In this document: positions 56,149 to 64,000 of the stretch, one piece after another
Numbering within the stretch: the stretch's first letter is position 1
Layout: the number at the start of each line of letters is the position of its first letter
Source: Trichomonas vaginalis G3
Taxonomy: Eukaryota; Parabasalia; Trichomonadida; Trichomonadidae
Direction of reading: 5' to 3'
Length of the DNA stretch: 64,000 bases
Assembly: GCF_026262505.1 (NCBI RefSeq)
Contig: NC_067206.1
Span: 3,810,879-3,874,878 of the forward strand
Program-made: the position numbers and the translations under genes
The notes under the pieces: generated by a model
The model's input: only the letters and a program-made list of their open reading frames with translations
Told to the model about the DNA's origin: nothing
Databases searched by the model: none

Positions 56149-57456
56149 ATGTCAAATGAAACAGCGTCTATGAGAGAAATACAACACAACCGACAACTCA
56201 TTATACAAGCTCTAAATAAGAACACAACAAACTTTTCAAACTATTCTAAGATATCTGAGTCATTGAAAGAAGGAAACTTAAAACTGACATTAAACCCAAT
56301 GACAGATGAGTTTCTGTTTCAAGACAAGAAGAACCATACTGTTTGTATAAATCCAACAAAAGGAACTTTAAACGAGAAACCTATAAAAGAACTTCTTTTG
56401 AAAGCAGATGTTGACAACAAAGCAGACAAAACATATGTAGACGATGCAATAGCAAAAGAAGAAGAAAGAGCTAACAAAGCTTATGCAACAAAAGAACATA
56501 CTCATCCTGAACTAGCAGACAAAACATATGTTGACAATAAAATGTCAAGTGAAGTGACAAGAGCTGAAAACGAATATTCTAAAAAGACTCATACACATAC
56601 CATTGCAAATATTACAAACTTACAAGAAACCTTAAACAGTAAAAGTGACGTTGGACATACACATACCATTGCAAATATTACAAACTTACAACTAACCTTA
56701 AACAGGAAAAGTGACGTTGGACATACACTTACCATTGCAAATATTACAAACTTACAAGAAACCTTAAACAGGAAAAGTGACGTTGGACATACACATACAA
56801 GTTTTACAACTTTTACAGCAGACGACATAATATTGAACTTTGACCTTGGTTCAAGTGCACCTTTAGAGAATCCAAGTACAAGCGTAAAAGATACACTAAA
56901 CAATTTAGATAACAGTTGCAGGAACATTGAAAGTCATGCCAGAAACTTTGAAGCATATGAACTACCAGCAATGTTAGATAAGAAGGCAGACAAAACAGAG
57001 CTTCAAACATTAAAGACAGAAATACTTCAAACATTATATCCTATAGGCTCTATTTATACGTCAATGAACTCTACCAGACCAGAAACAGTTCTGGGTTTTG
57101 GTACGTGGACTCAAATAGTCGACAGGTTTTTGTATTGTGCAAACTCTTCAAAGGAAACAGGTGGAAGTAAAACGATTTCAGGTGAAAATTTACCTGCGCA
57201 TAGTCACTACATAGATTTAAGTACATCTCAAGCAGGTTGGCATAGTCATAGATATTGGAATTGGTCAGCAATGACAAAAGGTAAAGGATATGATGTTAAA
57301 GACAACGTTCAGTTTGCTATAAATTGTTACTGGAGTAACACTGAGGGAGGAGGAAACCATACACATCGCGTTTCAGGGTATACGCAAACAACGGGACAAA
57401 GTAAAGAATACATGCCACCTTACATGACAGTTTACGCATGGTATAGAATTGCTTAG
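56149..57456 (+). CDS. Phage-like tail fibre with collar-type tip (copy C), 435 aa
   Basis: An open frame starting MSNETASMREIQHNRQLIIQ. The shaft contains KADVDNKADKTYVDD and HTHPELADKTYVDNK. Residues about 146-217 hold three to four 22-aa repeats (GHTHTIANITNLQETLNRKS). A stalk follows (DTLNNLDNSCRNIESHARNF). From about residue 297 comes a module familiar from bacteriophage fibre/collar proteins: YPIGSIYTSMNSTRPETVLG, FGTWTQIVDRFL, LPAHSH, HTHRVSGYTQTTGQSKEYMP and PYMTVYAWYRIA. Such modules form trimeric tips. Its stop overlaps the integrase stop by four bases. Confidence 0.88.
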   Translation: MSNETASMREIQHNRQLIIQALNKNTTNFSNYSKISESLKEGNLKLTLNPMTDEFLFQDKKNHTVCINPTKGTLNEKPIKELLLKADVDNKADKTYVDDAIAKEEERANKAYATKEHTHPELADKTYVDNKMSSEVTRAENEYSKKTHTHTIANITNLQETLNSKSDVGHTHTIANITNLQLTLNRKSDVGHTLTIANITNLQETLNRKSDVGHTHTSFTTFTADDIILNFDLGSSAPLENPSTSVKDTLNNLDNSCRNIESHARNFEAYELPAMLDKKADKTELQTLKTEILQTLYPIGSIYTSMNSTRPETVLGFGTWTQIVDRFLYCANSSKETGGSKTISGENLPAHSHYIDLSTSQAGWHSHRYWNWSAMTKGKGYDVKDNVQFAINCYWSNTEGGGNHTHRVSGYTQTTGQSKEYMPPYMTVYAWYRIA

Positions 57457-58412
57457 TCGTCATTTTCAACTTCTTTAGCATATTCGTCAGGAGTTGTCTT
57501 ATATTTGTTAGGAACTGTCTTTGAAAGTATACCACCTTGAACTTTGACAAGTTTGAAACGAGGTCTGACAATAGTAGTTTTATCTTCTGCTTGCAGTCTG
57601 TACATTTTGCCATGTTTGCCTAAAACTTCATAATATTCTCTTGTATACTTTCTTCTATTTTTACGAACACGAATGTGAGTACCTGTCGGGTTCCCATTGT
57701 TGTCATAGTCAATAGTATTTTCATATGGGTCGCGTTTAGGTATTTCTATTTTTACTTTGTCACCTTTCTGAAGTTTGAAGCCCGGCATTCTTTCTTGTTT
57801 GTCTCTTTTGACTAAATTATTAAATATATAGTCTTTCTCTAAGTCGGGGTTGTTTTTCATTTCTTCGGGGGAGTGGTTTCCCAAACCTTTTTGTTTACGG
57901 CTATTGTAAATATTTAAAACTTGTCTCATCTTTGCCATGGAGAAGTGTCTATATTTGTCGTCATATGACATTTCATTTGCTTCACCACCTTGTGGTTGGT
58001 TTAAGTCTCTTAACATTTTTATACAACCGTCAATGACACCAAGAGCAGAATGGTTTTGGTCGACAATGAAATATTGGTTTACATTTTTTGAACGCAGATA
58101 GTTTTTTACATTGTCTGATTTGAAAGAACTTTCACAGTCAGATGTCAGTTTTGTTGGATGGTATTTGTCAACGAATATTGTCAAAGCAGTTTTCACATCT
58201 AAAATATTTTTGGACCATAATGGTATGGCTTCACAGTATCTTGTGTTTTGACCGACAAATATTAGCCAGTATGGTGGTCCATCTTCTCTATACCTCGGAA
58301 TGTTTTCCAAGATATCCATAAACCAAGCATTTGGTGTTGAACTAAAGATTTTTATCATAAGTGCTTTCTTTGTTGCCTTAGAAACATAGGGGTCCTTGTT
58401 TGGATTCGTCAT
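57453..58412 (-). CDS. INT: Retroviral-type (rve) integrase (copy C), 319 aa
   Basis: An open frame. The catalytic core has acidic residues in WFMDILENIPR (about residue 33), LTSDCESSF (about 92) and the segment HSALGVIDGCIKMLRDLNQP (about 120-140), where Polinton integrases have their third acidic residue. The C-terminal part (about 215-305: FKLQKGDKVKIEIPKRD, YYEVLGKHGKMYRLQAED) is an SH3-like domain. The usual N-terminal zinc-binding HHCC domain is not seen. It inserts the element into host DNA. Divergent from MGLF. Confidence 0.9.
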   Translation of the reverse strand: MTNPNKDPYVSKATKKALMIKIFSSTPNAWFMDILENIPRYREDGPPYWLIFVGQNTRYCEAIPLWSKNILDVKTALTIFVDKYHPTKLTSDCESSFKSDNVKNYLRSKNVNQYFIVDQNHSALGVIDGCIKMLRDLNQPQGGEANEMSYDDKYRHFSMAKMRQVLNIYNSRKQKGLGNHSPEEMKNNPDLEKDYIFNNLVKRDKQERMPGFKLQKGDKVKIEIPKRDPYENTIDYDNNGNPTGTHIRVRKNRRKYTREYYEVLGKHGKMYRLQAEDKTTIVRPRFKLVKVQGGILSKTVPNKYKTTPDEYAKEVENDD

Positions 58413-58428
58413 TTTTATCCTATAAGAA
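58413..58428. promoter_or_regulatory. 16-bp divergent promoter, integrase/MGLF (copy C)
   Basis: The gap is TTTTATCCTATAAGAA, the complement of that in B. It is the shortest divergent gap in the window. Confidence 0.5.
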
Positions 58429-58830
58429 ATGGGTTTATTTGGCGCGTTAGCAGGAGTTGCATCCAGATTTTTGCCCGCAGTGGGAACAATAGCCAGAGGT
58501 GTATTTGGAGTTGGAAGGAAGATTTTGAGTACATTAGGTATACTTAAAGAGAAAGCACAACCTATTATACAAACTGTGCAGAAAGGTTGGGATGTAGCAC
58601 GAGATGCAACAAATCTTATTCCAAATCCTGAAACAAGAGGAAAAGTTCAAGGATGGATGGACAATGTAGGAAGACAAGCAGGAAACTATTATAACAAAGC
58701 AAATGACTACTATAACCAAGCAGGACACTATATGGACCAAGGTGAAAGATTCTTTAACAGAGGATATAACCATGCACAACAGTGGGTAAACAATAACCAA
58801 CCGCAACCACCTCAAACTTGGGGAATGTAA
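58429..58830 (+). CDS. MGLF amphipathic protein (copy C), 133 aa
   Basis: Identical or nearly so to 46727-47128. It has a Gly/Ala/Val-rich basic N terminus and YYNKANDYYNQAGHYMDQ-type repeats. Confidence 0.72.
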   Translation: MGLFGALAGVASRFLPAVGTIARGVFGVGRKILSTLGILKEKAQPIIQTVQKGWDVARDATNLIPNPETRGKVQGWMDNVGRQAGNYYNKANDYYNQAGHYMDQGERFFNRGYNHAQQWVNNNQPQPPQTWGM

Positions 58831-58849
58831 AATTTTTTACTGAGATGAA

Positions 58850-59002
58850 ATGAACAATACAGCATTGAGACAAATGGGTTCAAGATGGATTTGTCGGCTT
58901 CCAGCAGTTACACAACGTGTTTGTCAAGTTCTTCCTATACCTCAGGAAGTTTTAGACCGACTTAAAAAACAACAACAACCAGTTGAAAACAAACCAAACT
59001 AA
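58850..59002 (+). CDS. Small gene with variable centre, 50 aa (copy C)
   Basis: It starts MNNTALRQMGSRWICRLPAV and ends QQQQPVENKPN. The leader AAAATTTTTTACTGAGATGA is repeated before orf194. The centre differs from B's version; see 46543-46707. Confidence 0.6.
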   Translation: MNNTALRQMGSRWICRLPAVTQRVCQVLPIPQEVLDRLKKQQQPVENKPN

Positions 59003-59021
59003 AATTTTTTACTGAGATGAA

Positions 59022-59605
59022 ATGACCGAAGAAGTTGAAACGGTAGATTTGACACCACAAACAAAAAGTTCAGAACCATTGTCAAAACCTGTCAAAGAAC
59101 TTACAGATGAAGAGAAAAATTCAATAATAGAAAGTGCCAGGTCTGGAAATACAAACCCTAACTACAAAGTCACTTTTCATAAAAATGGAACGGCTAGTAT
59201 CTCAAAAAGAAACAGACTCTCACAAATAAAATATTGAAGTCTGAAGGAGCTTTCGAGACAACAGATGGAAAAGTTTACTTCACTGACCAACAGTTCATTA
59301 TAGAACATCTCATTGACTTAGAGTCGAAATATTCTAAACTTTACAACAAACACAAAAAGTCGAAAGGAAAACAAAAACAAATGGCATATGATATTTATGA
59401 AGATGTTGACGACACAACTGTTCCTGCAGGTGAGGTAAAGTCAAAGGAACCGAAAAGTGACGAAAAACCGATAGAAGAAGAAAAACCAAAAACTGAAGAT
59501 AAACCAAAACCAAAGTTTAGTTTCCAAACTAAACCAAGTCAACCTTCATTAGCTGGTATGGGTTGGCGTCAAAGACTTATGGCAGCAGGCGGTTATGTAA
59601 AGTAA
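59022..59605 (+). pseudogene. orf194 homologue (copy C), about one break
   Basis: Matches 15872-16456 and 45939-46523, same leader and same position before PolB. Confidence 0.72.
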
Positions 59606-59637
59606 AGAGAAAAAAATTTTTTTTTATTTTTATAAAA

Positions 59638-61791
59638 ATGCCCCCATATAGAATGGATAGAAAGTCTGCTAGAATAAAAGCAGAGTTGCAAAGATATGGT
59701 TGGAGAGTTTCGAAGAAGTTTAAATATAGGAAGGGAAGACCCATAAAAGTCTATGACAAATTGTCTGGTCTTCGCTACGAAATGGATTTGGAAACAGCAC
59801 GTGCAAATTATCCAAACAGACTAGAGAGGTTAGAAGAAGAACGTCTTATGGACATGCCTTTCGATGTTAGTGAACCTCAAGTTGAAGGACACGACGGCTT
59901 TGCCAGATTCTACTGGAAACATGACGAACAATTGCATCCTTTGAGAAGGAAAAAAGGAAAAGGTGAAGACGCACATGCTCCCATGAAAAGAACAAGATAT
60001 GCATATGAGAAGTACCGTGAAGTTAGAAGTCAAATTACATCTGGTCGAACCTTTACAGTAAACTTTGACGAAGGAAAGAACAAAGAAGGCTTCATAGGTG
60101 TACTTGCTGCCATACAAGACGGAAATAAGAAAGGACACAATCTCAGATTGACCATAACAGATTTGGATGGTCACATTTACTATGCATATGGCAATGTCAC
60201 AACAGCTGCAATGCTTCTTGACGCTTTCAAGACTACAAAGAGAGAACAAATGGTTGACTCCGACTCAGACATTTTGAATGCAATTGAAGGAATTGCAAGT
60301 GTCAAGTTCGAATGGTACCAACCTAACCCTCAAGCAGTCAGACAACATGCTGGATACTTCCCCTTCATAAATAAGTCTGACATTGACTTGACAAGGTATG
60401 GAATTTACAATTCAATTGAAACAATTGTCAACGAACCTTGTATTCTTACATGTCTCAGGAACTCTGGTCTTGTTACAGATGAGAAAATGAAGTATCTTGA
60501 GTCATGTGTGAAGATAAGGTACATTCTCAGAGGTCAATTGGCAAAAATTGCACCGTTGGCAAATGTCAATATCCGAGTCAACATACCTACAGCTAAAGGT
60601 TCTTCACATGACGACTATGTTGTTGACAAAGACTTACCATGGTTGAAGATTGTAATTGTCCACAACCACTTCATGTTGAACGAAAGTCTTACAAACCCAT
60701 TGTTCGGAAAAGGCAAGTGCAACATTGTCAGAGCTGTAAACATTCTTTTCGAGAAAGGTTTGTTGGAACCAATTCCAGATGACAAGCTGACAGAAACTTT
60801 TGTACCAAAAGACGAAACAAACTTTTCATTGTTAGCAAGACCAAAAGTTGTTCCAGACAAAGTTCTAGTACAAAAGAAGTACACAATTCCACAAGGAGTT
60901 GGATTGTTCGGATACCAACCTGAACCAGAAGAACTTCCAATGAGGTTGCAAGAACTTCAAGATGCTATAAACAAACTTCCATTGAGACATCCAATTGACG
61001 TCAAATTGTATTGGAGAGCATCTGAGTTAGGTCAGAAGGTTTTATATGAAACAGGTTGCTTCGACGATGTTTATGAGATAACAGGAGAAGTTTCTCAGAA
61101 GATAAGAGACTCACTTGAATTTCCACAAACTGGACCAATTGGTTGCGACAAGTTCGACTCAGATGAAAAAATATACTATGTCGACCTTAACGCTGCGTAC
61201 ATGAGGTTTGTCCAATATATTCCGACTGGAATTCCAAACGAAGATGGTGAGTTCCCGGGAAGGAACTATACAGTTGGAAAAGTCATACAACAACTGTATG
61301 ATATTAGGAAAGCTTCAAACCCCAAACTTGCAATGACACTCAAATTGCTTATGAATTCGACATGGGGATATTCCATTAAGAAACCTCAAGAGATGAAGAG
61401 TAAACATTATGAGAAGGTCGACAACTTTGTTGAAAGGTTTTCTCCTTTTGTTTTGAAGTACAAATTCACTCAAGGTCAAAGTGGCTTAGTAACCACATTA
61501 AAACCTATTGTCGAACATTGGTCTTACCCTCAGTTCGCAAAGGCAGTCCTTGACAACTACAACAAATTCTTCTCCGAAGTCAAATCCAAAGTGAAGGTTT
61601 ACTATGAGAACATTGACGCACTCATGACGAACGAAGAAGGATACAACAAACTCATTGAAATGGGAATGGTCGGTGAAAAGATGGGCTGTTTTAAGCTAGA
61701 TAAGGTATTTTCAGAAGTTCATGTCCTCTCCAAGCGTAAGTACTGGGGCATACTTGAAGACGGCACAGAAATAAAACATTGCATGAAGTAA
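59638..61791 (+). CDS. PolB: Protein-primed DNA polymerase B (copy C), 717 aa
   Basis: An open frame starting MPPYRMDRKSARIKAELQRY right after ATTTTTATAAAA; the upstream in-frame ATG at 59563 lies inside orf194 and is not favoured. Motif A YYVDLNAAYMRFVQYIPTG is at about residue 511, motif B KLLMNSTWGYSIKK at about 567 and the motif-C-like YYENIDALMT at about 654. The N-terminal 150 residues are basic and could include the priming domain. It ends LEDGTEIKHCMK. The best-preserved polymerase with copy A. Confidence 0.92.
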   Translation: MPPYRMDRKSARIKAELQRYGWRVSKKFKYRKGRPIKVYDKLSGLRYEMDLETARANYPNRLERLEEERLMDMPFDVSEPQVEGHDGFARFYWKHDEQLHPLRRKKGKGEDAHAPMKRTRYAYEKYREVRSQITSGRTFTVNFDEGKNKEGFIGVLAAIQDGNKKGHNLRLTITDLDGHIYYAYGNVTTAAMLLDAFKTTKREQMVDSDSDILNAIEGIASVKFEWYQPNPQAVRQHAGYFPFINKSDIDLTRYGIYNSIETIVNEPCILTCLRNSGLVTDEKMKYLESCVKIRYILRGQLAKIAPLANVNIRVNIPTAKGSSHDDYVVDKDLPWLKIVIVHNHFMLNESLTNPLFGKGKCNIVRAVNILFEKGLLEPIPDDKLTETFVPKDETNFSLLARPKVVPDKVLVQKKYTIPQGVGLFGYQPEPEELPMRLQELQDAINKLPLRHPIDVKLYWRASELGQKVLYETGCFDDVYEITGEVSQKIRDSLEFPQTGPIGCDKFDSDEKIYYVDLNAAYMRFVQYIPTGIPNEDGEFPGRNYTVGKVIQQLYDIRKASNPKLAMTLKLLMNSTWGYSIKKPQEMKSKHYEKVDNFVERFSPFVLKYKFTQGQSGLVTTLKPIVEHWSYPQFAKAVLDNYNKFFSEVKSKVKVYYENIDALMTNEEGYNKLIEMGMVGEKMGCFKLDKVFSEVHVLSKRKYWGILEDGTEIKHCMK

Positions 61792-61846
61792 AAAATTGCA
61801 TGAAGTAAAAACGTTTTTTAAAACCATATATTTTTACATATATTAA

Positions 61847-62704
61847 ATGCTTCAGGTTGAAAAACAAAGAACAAAAGTAGCAGATACAAAACCGTTAGAC
61901 TATATCTTTACAAATGCTGGTAGGACTATTTCAGATGAAGAAATTTCATCCCGAGCATACAGGTTTGACTATCCAATTCGTTGGCTTCAAAGTCCTTCAG
62001 ATGCAAAGGCAATAGGATTTAGAAGAGTTTTGTTTTCAAATAGAACTAACGCATTTATGTTCGCAGTATATTTTCATGGGCAGTATAAAGGTTCTGATGG
62101 TCTAATAGACAAATTTGATGAAATGAGAATCTTTACAGTTCGTTCAGACGAAAGTCTTGAGAAAACTCTAAATGACTTTCAAACTCAAATGAACAAATAC
62201 TATTGGGAATTTCAAGAAAAATACGACTCTTTACTAAATGGAACATACTATCTGAAACTAGAATATGACAAGATGAACTCCACCGTTTCATTTCAAAAGA
62301 TCGAAATTAACCCTCCAAGAGATACAGAGTTTTTATTTTGGAAAGTAGACAAACGTTCTTGGGCACAATTTCTTCGGTTACTAAACCAGAACGAACCATT
62401 ACCACCAGATGGTCCATTTAAATTTATACTTCCACCAGCAGATTTGACAGTTTATAGAAATGTGTTTGACCCTCAAAATGTTATGTGTCATGCAAGTTTC
62501 AGTTCAAGCAACAATAGTTTTCTATGTATCGGTAAGGACTTTTATGACTTTGCTTCTAAATTCTACGAACCACCTAGTAACAGTTTCTCTGACTTTCAAG
62601 TTTGGTTCACAACAAATGGTGTGCAACATATAATACCATTGTACTATGACTTTTATCTCGAATTGTCTTTCATATATAACTACGGAAAAGTGCTGAAAAA
62701 GTGA
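61847..62704 (+). CDS. orf285, putative virion surface protein (copy C)
   Basis: An open frame of 285 aa, nearly identical to 12774-13631. The leader ATATTTTTACATATATTAA precedes it. It is downstream of PolB on the same strand with 55 bp between. Confidence 0.75.
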   Translation: MLQVEKQRTKVADTKPLDYIFTNAGRTISDEEISSRAYRFDYPIRWLQSPSDAKAIGFRRVLFSNRTNAFMFAVYFHGQYKGSDGLIDKFDEMRIFTVRSDESLEKTLNDFQTQMNKYYWEFQEKYDSLLNGTYYLKLEYDKMNSTVSFQKIEINPPRDTEFLFWKVDKRSWAQFLRLLNQNEPLPPDGPFKFILPPADLTVYRNVFDPQNVMCHASFSSSNNSFLCIGKDFYDFASKFYEPPSNSFSDFQVWFTTNGVQHIIPLYYDFYLELSFIYNYGKVLKK

Positions 62705-62943
62705 GTTTATGTTAGCATGTTAGATCTAACACGTTTTCTAACATTTTTTCACCCTCTTGAATTTTGTATAAAAACCAACCGCCGTTTTTCTTCCGGTTGC
62801 TATATTCTTCACAAAATGCTTGTTTTGAGGTCGAGCCACTTTTGGCTCCACCGTATTTTTCAACCAAAACTCATGAATTTTCCCGAAATAAAATATAAAG
62901 TTAGTATTTTTAAAAAAATATTTTTTATTTTTATTGTAAGAAC
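62705..62943. repeat. Intergenic palindromic repeat and KilA-N relict (copy C)
   Basis: No intact gene. One GTTAG-type structured repeat lies at 62703-62755 (ATGTTAGCATGTTAGATCTA, then ACACGTTTTCTAACAT), followed by a relict matching the KilA-N-like piece of B, including GGTCGAGCCACTTTTGGCTC. The leader of orf304 follows. Confidence 0.65.
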
Positions 62944-63822
62944 ATGTTAGCAACAACAGCACCAAACTCTTTAGTCATGAACCCAACATCTATGTTAGTA
63001 GAGATGAAAAGCTTCATTCCTTCTTCATATACTTTCGAAACAGAAATCCAGAAGATAAAGCAAGAACTTCTCCAAGGAGATTTAGATTGCACTGCAAAAG
63101 ATGAAACAAATGAACAGTATCTTTATGAAATGCAGGACCTGGTGGAACATCTACCTAAACTTCCTGAAATACAACAACAAAAGCTCACTATTCCTGAATT
63201 CGATGAAATAGAAGTGAAACCAACTGACTCAGTTGAAACCAAGAAGTTCATACGTAAGGTTAACTATGAGTTTCTTGGATTTCATTGCAACCACAAAGTC
63301 ATTGACATATATAAATCTGAAGAATTTAAGACCTACGACAACTTTGTTTCGTTAGTTGCAAAATGTGTATGGCAGATAAGAGATAAAGATAGAAGAGGTA
63401 AAGTATGGAACGGACAAATAAAACCAGCAGCCTTTGAGTTAAAGAAAACCATTTACGCCTTAGTTGTACTTGCAGGACAAATTTCAATGTACAATGCTAA
63501 AATGAACCCACAATGTTCAAAATGTAAAGCAGCAATGAGGAAATATAACTACTCCGTCAAAGAGATAGAACGTATGCGAAACGACTATGCTGACTTAAAG
63601 AAAGAAGCAGAGAAACCAGCAGAAAATAAAATGGACATGTTAGAATTTCTAAACAAAAACTATCCAACTGCTGACGATTTCCTTCTATCTGACGTCAAGA
63701 AGAAATATAAAGAAACATTCGGCATTGTTAAAACATTCGATGTACTGACAGAAGAAATAGAAGCTACAAAACTGTTTAGAATTTCACGAATTCACAATGT
63801 TTACCATGTAAAACGCTTGTGA
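62944..63822 (+). CDS. orf304 homologue (copy C), 292 aa
   Basis: An open frame starting MLATTAPNSLVMNPTSMLVE after TTATTTTTATTGTAAGAAC. It keeps the CxxC segment NPQCSKCKAAMRKYNYSVKE. It is 12 residues shorter than copy A in the region of the first His/Cys cluster. Function unknown. Confidence 0.75.
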   Translation: MLATTAPNSLVMNPTSMLVEMKSFIPSSYTFETEIQKIKQELLQGDLDCTAKDETNEQYLYEMQDLVEHLPKLPEIQQQKLTIPEFDEIEVKPTDSVETKKFIRKVNYEFLGFHCNHKVIDIYKSEEFKTYDNFVSLVAKCVWQIRDKDRRGKVWNGQIKPAAFELKKTIYALVVLAGQISMYNAKMNPQCSKCKAAMRKYNYSVKEIERMRNDYADLKKEAEKPAENKMDMLEFLNKNYPTADDFLLSDVKKKYKETFGIVKTFDVLTEEIEATKLFRISRIHNVYHVKRL

Positions 63823-64000
63823 AACTTTATGGTAGAAATATATTTTTGTCTGATTTACGCTCATTGACGATGAAGTTTTGACAAAACATATACGAAGAAG
63901 TCTATTTCCTGTGTTGTTGTCAAAATGTCATGTTGTCACCATTTTCAAAAAGATGTTAGTTGACCGAGTGACCGAGGGACCGAGGGACCTGGTGACACCT
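63823..64000. repeat. Intergenic repeats at the window end (copy C)
   Basis: No gene. It is the inverted equivalent of A's 10325-10500: a partial ATATATTTTTGTCTGATTTACG block, TTGTTGTCAAAATGTCATGT, and a 9-bp GACCGAGTG/GACCGAGGG tandem repeat ending GGTGACAC. Confidence 0.6.

Larger units (their letters stand above)
53305..64000 (-). mobile_element. Polinton/Maverick copy C, inverted, runs off the window
   Basis: From the outer terminal repeat it carries methylase, 43-aa membrane protein, orf120, MGFF, orf282, tail fibre, integrase, MGLF, orf50, orf194, PolB, orf285 and orf304, in the order of B read backwards. Almost all genes are open; orf120 and orf194 carry one or two breaks. The capsid half lies beyond the window. 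It looks the least damaged of the copies. Confidence 0.92.

Noticed and set aside
48771-57456. Integrated bacteriophage, because of the phage-like fibre and Dam methylase
   Set aside because: All neighbouring genes are Polinton genes with eukaryote-type AT-rich leaders and no ribosome binding sites; the fibre is a captured gene, not part of a prophage.
57453-58412. LTR retrotransposon, because of the rve integrase
   Set aside because: No reverse transcriptase, gag or LTRs; the integrase is linked to protein-primed PolB, ATPase and capsid genes, which defines a Polinton.
1-64000. tRNA, rRNA or host protein-coding genes
   Set aside because: I found no cloverleaf, rRNA-like block or recognisable host gene; the non-Polinton stretches are transposon remains and repeats.

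Overview
The window is AT-rich protist DNA made almost entirely of nested mobile elements. The best fit is the parabasalid Trichomonas vaginalis: about 24-kb Polinton/Maverick elements with protein-primed DNA polymerase B, rve integrase, packaging ATPase and jelly-roll capsid genes, next to Mutator-like (MULE) DNA transposons. The species is inferred; no host housekeeping gene, rRNA or tRNA is visible. Genes have no introns that I can see and use the standard stop codons.

Layout. 1-17,535: Polinton copy A, incomplete on the left, heavily eroded in its first 6 kb and mostly open after that. 17,524-23,490: the terminal part of another Polinton (A') lying head-to-head against A. A' is interrupted by a MULE (18,015-19,987) that has a 10-bp target duplication and carries a chain of hairpins. 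23,491-28,750: about 5.3 kb with no convincing gene, holding two small elements with terminal inverted repeats, a 125-bp-arm palindrome, many perfect hairpins with 3-4 nt loops, and six tandem 250-bp units each made of four hairpins. 28,751-52,734: copy B, a full-length Polinton of about 24 kb with inverted ends and several broken genes. 52,735-53,300: a spacer plus the 3' end of a second MULE. 53,305-64,000: copy C in the opposite orientation to B, nearly all genes open, running off the window.

Canonical gene order, from B: terminal repeat, large coiled-coil protein with an NLS, major capsid, small antisense gene, orf192, minor capsid (penton), SF3 helicase, orf139, orf148 (-), packaging ATPase, KilA-N gene(s) (-), orf304 (-), a variable repeat-rich region, orf285 (-), PolB (-), orf194 (-), orf50 (-), MGLF (-), integrase (+), phage-like tail fibre (-), orf282 (+), MGFF (-), orf120 (-), a 43-aa membrane protein (-), adenine methylase (-), terminal repeat. 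PolB, the helicase and the terminal repeats would replicate the element. Integrase would insert it. The ATPase and capsid genes would package it. The fibre, orf282/285 and the small amphipathic proteins look like virion surface or entry components. KilA-N and methylase genes are accessory.

The most unusual signals are: (1) two hairpin-cassette arrays with the same 250-bp period, one in a MULE and one free, whose stems differ in sequence but stay self-complementary; (2) a family of intergenic palindromes whose half-sites change in concert; (3) a bacteriophage-type tail fibre with a 66-bp internal repeat and two alternative C-terminal tips; (4) a two-gene divergent module around a short-repeat array, at different places in A and B.
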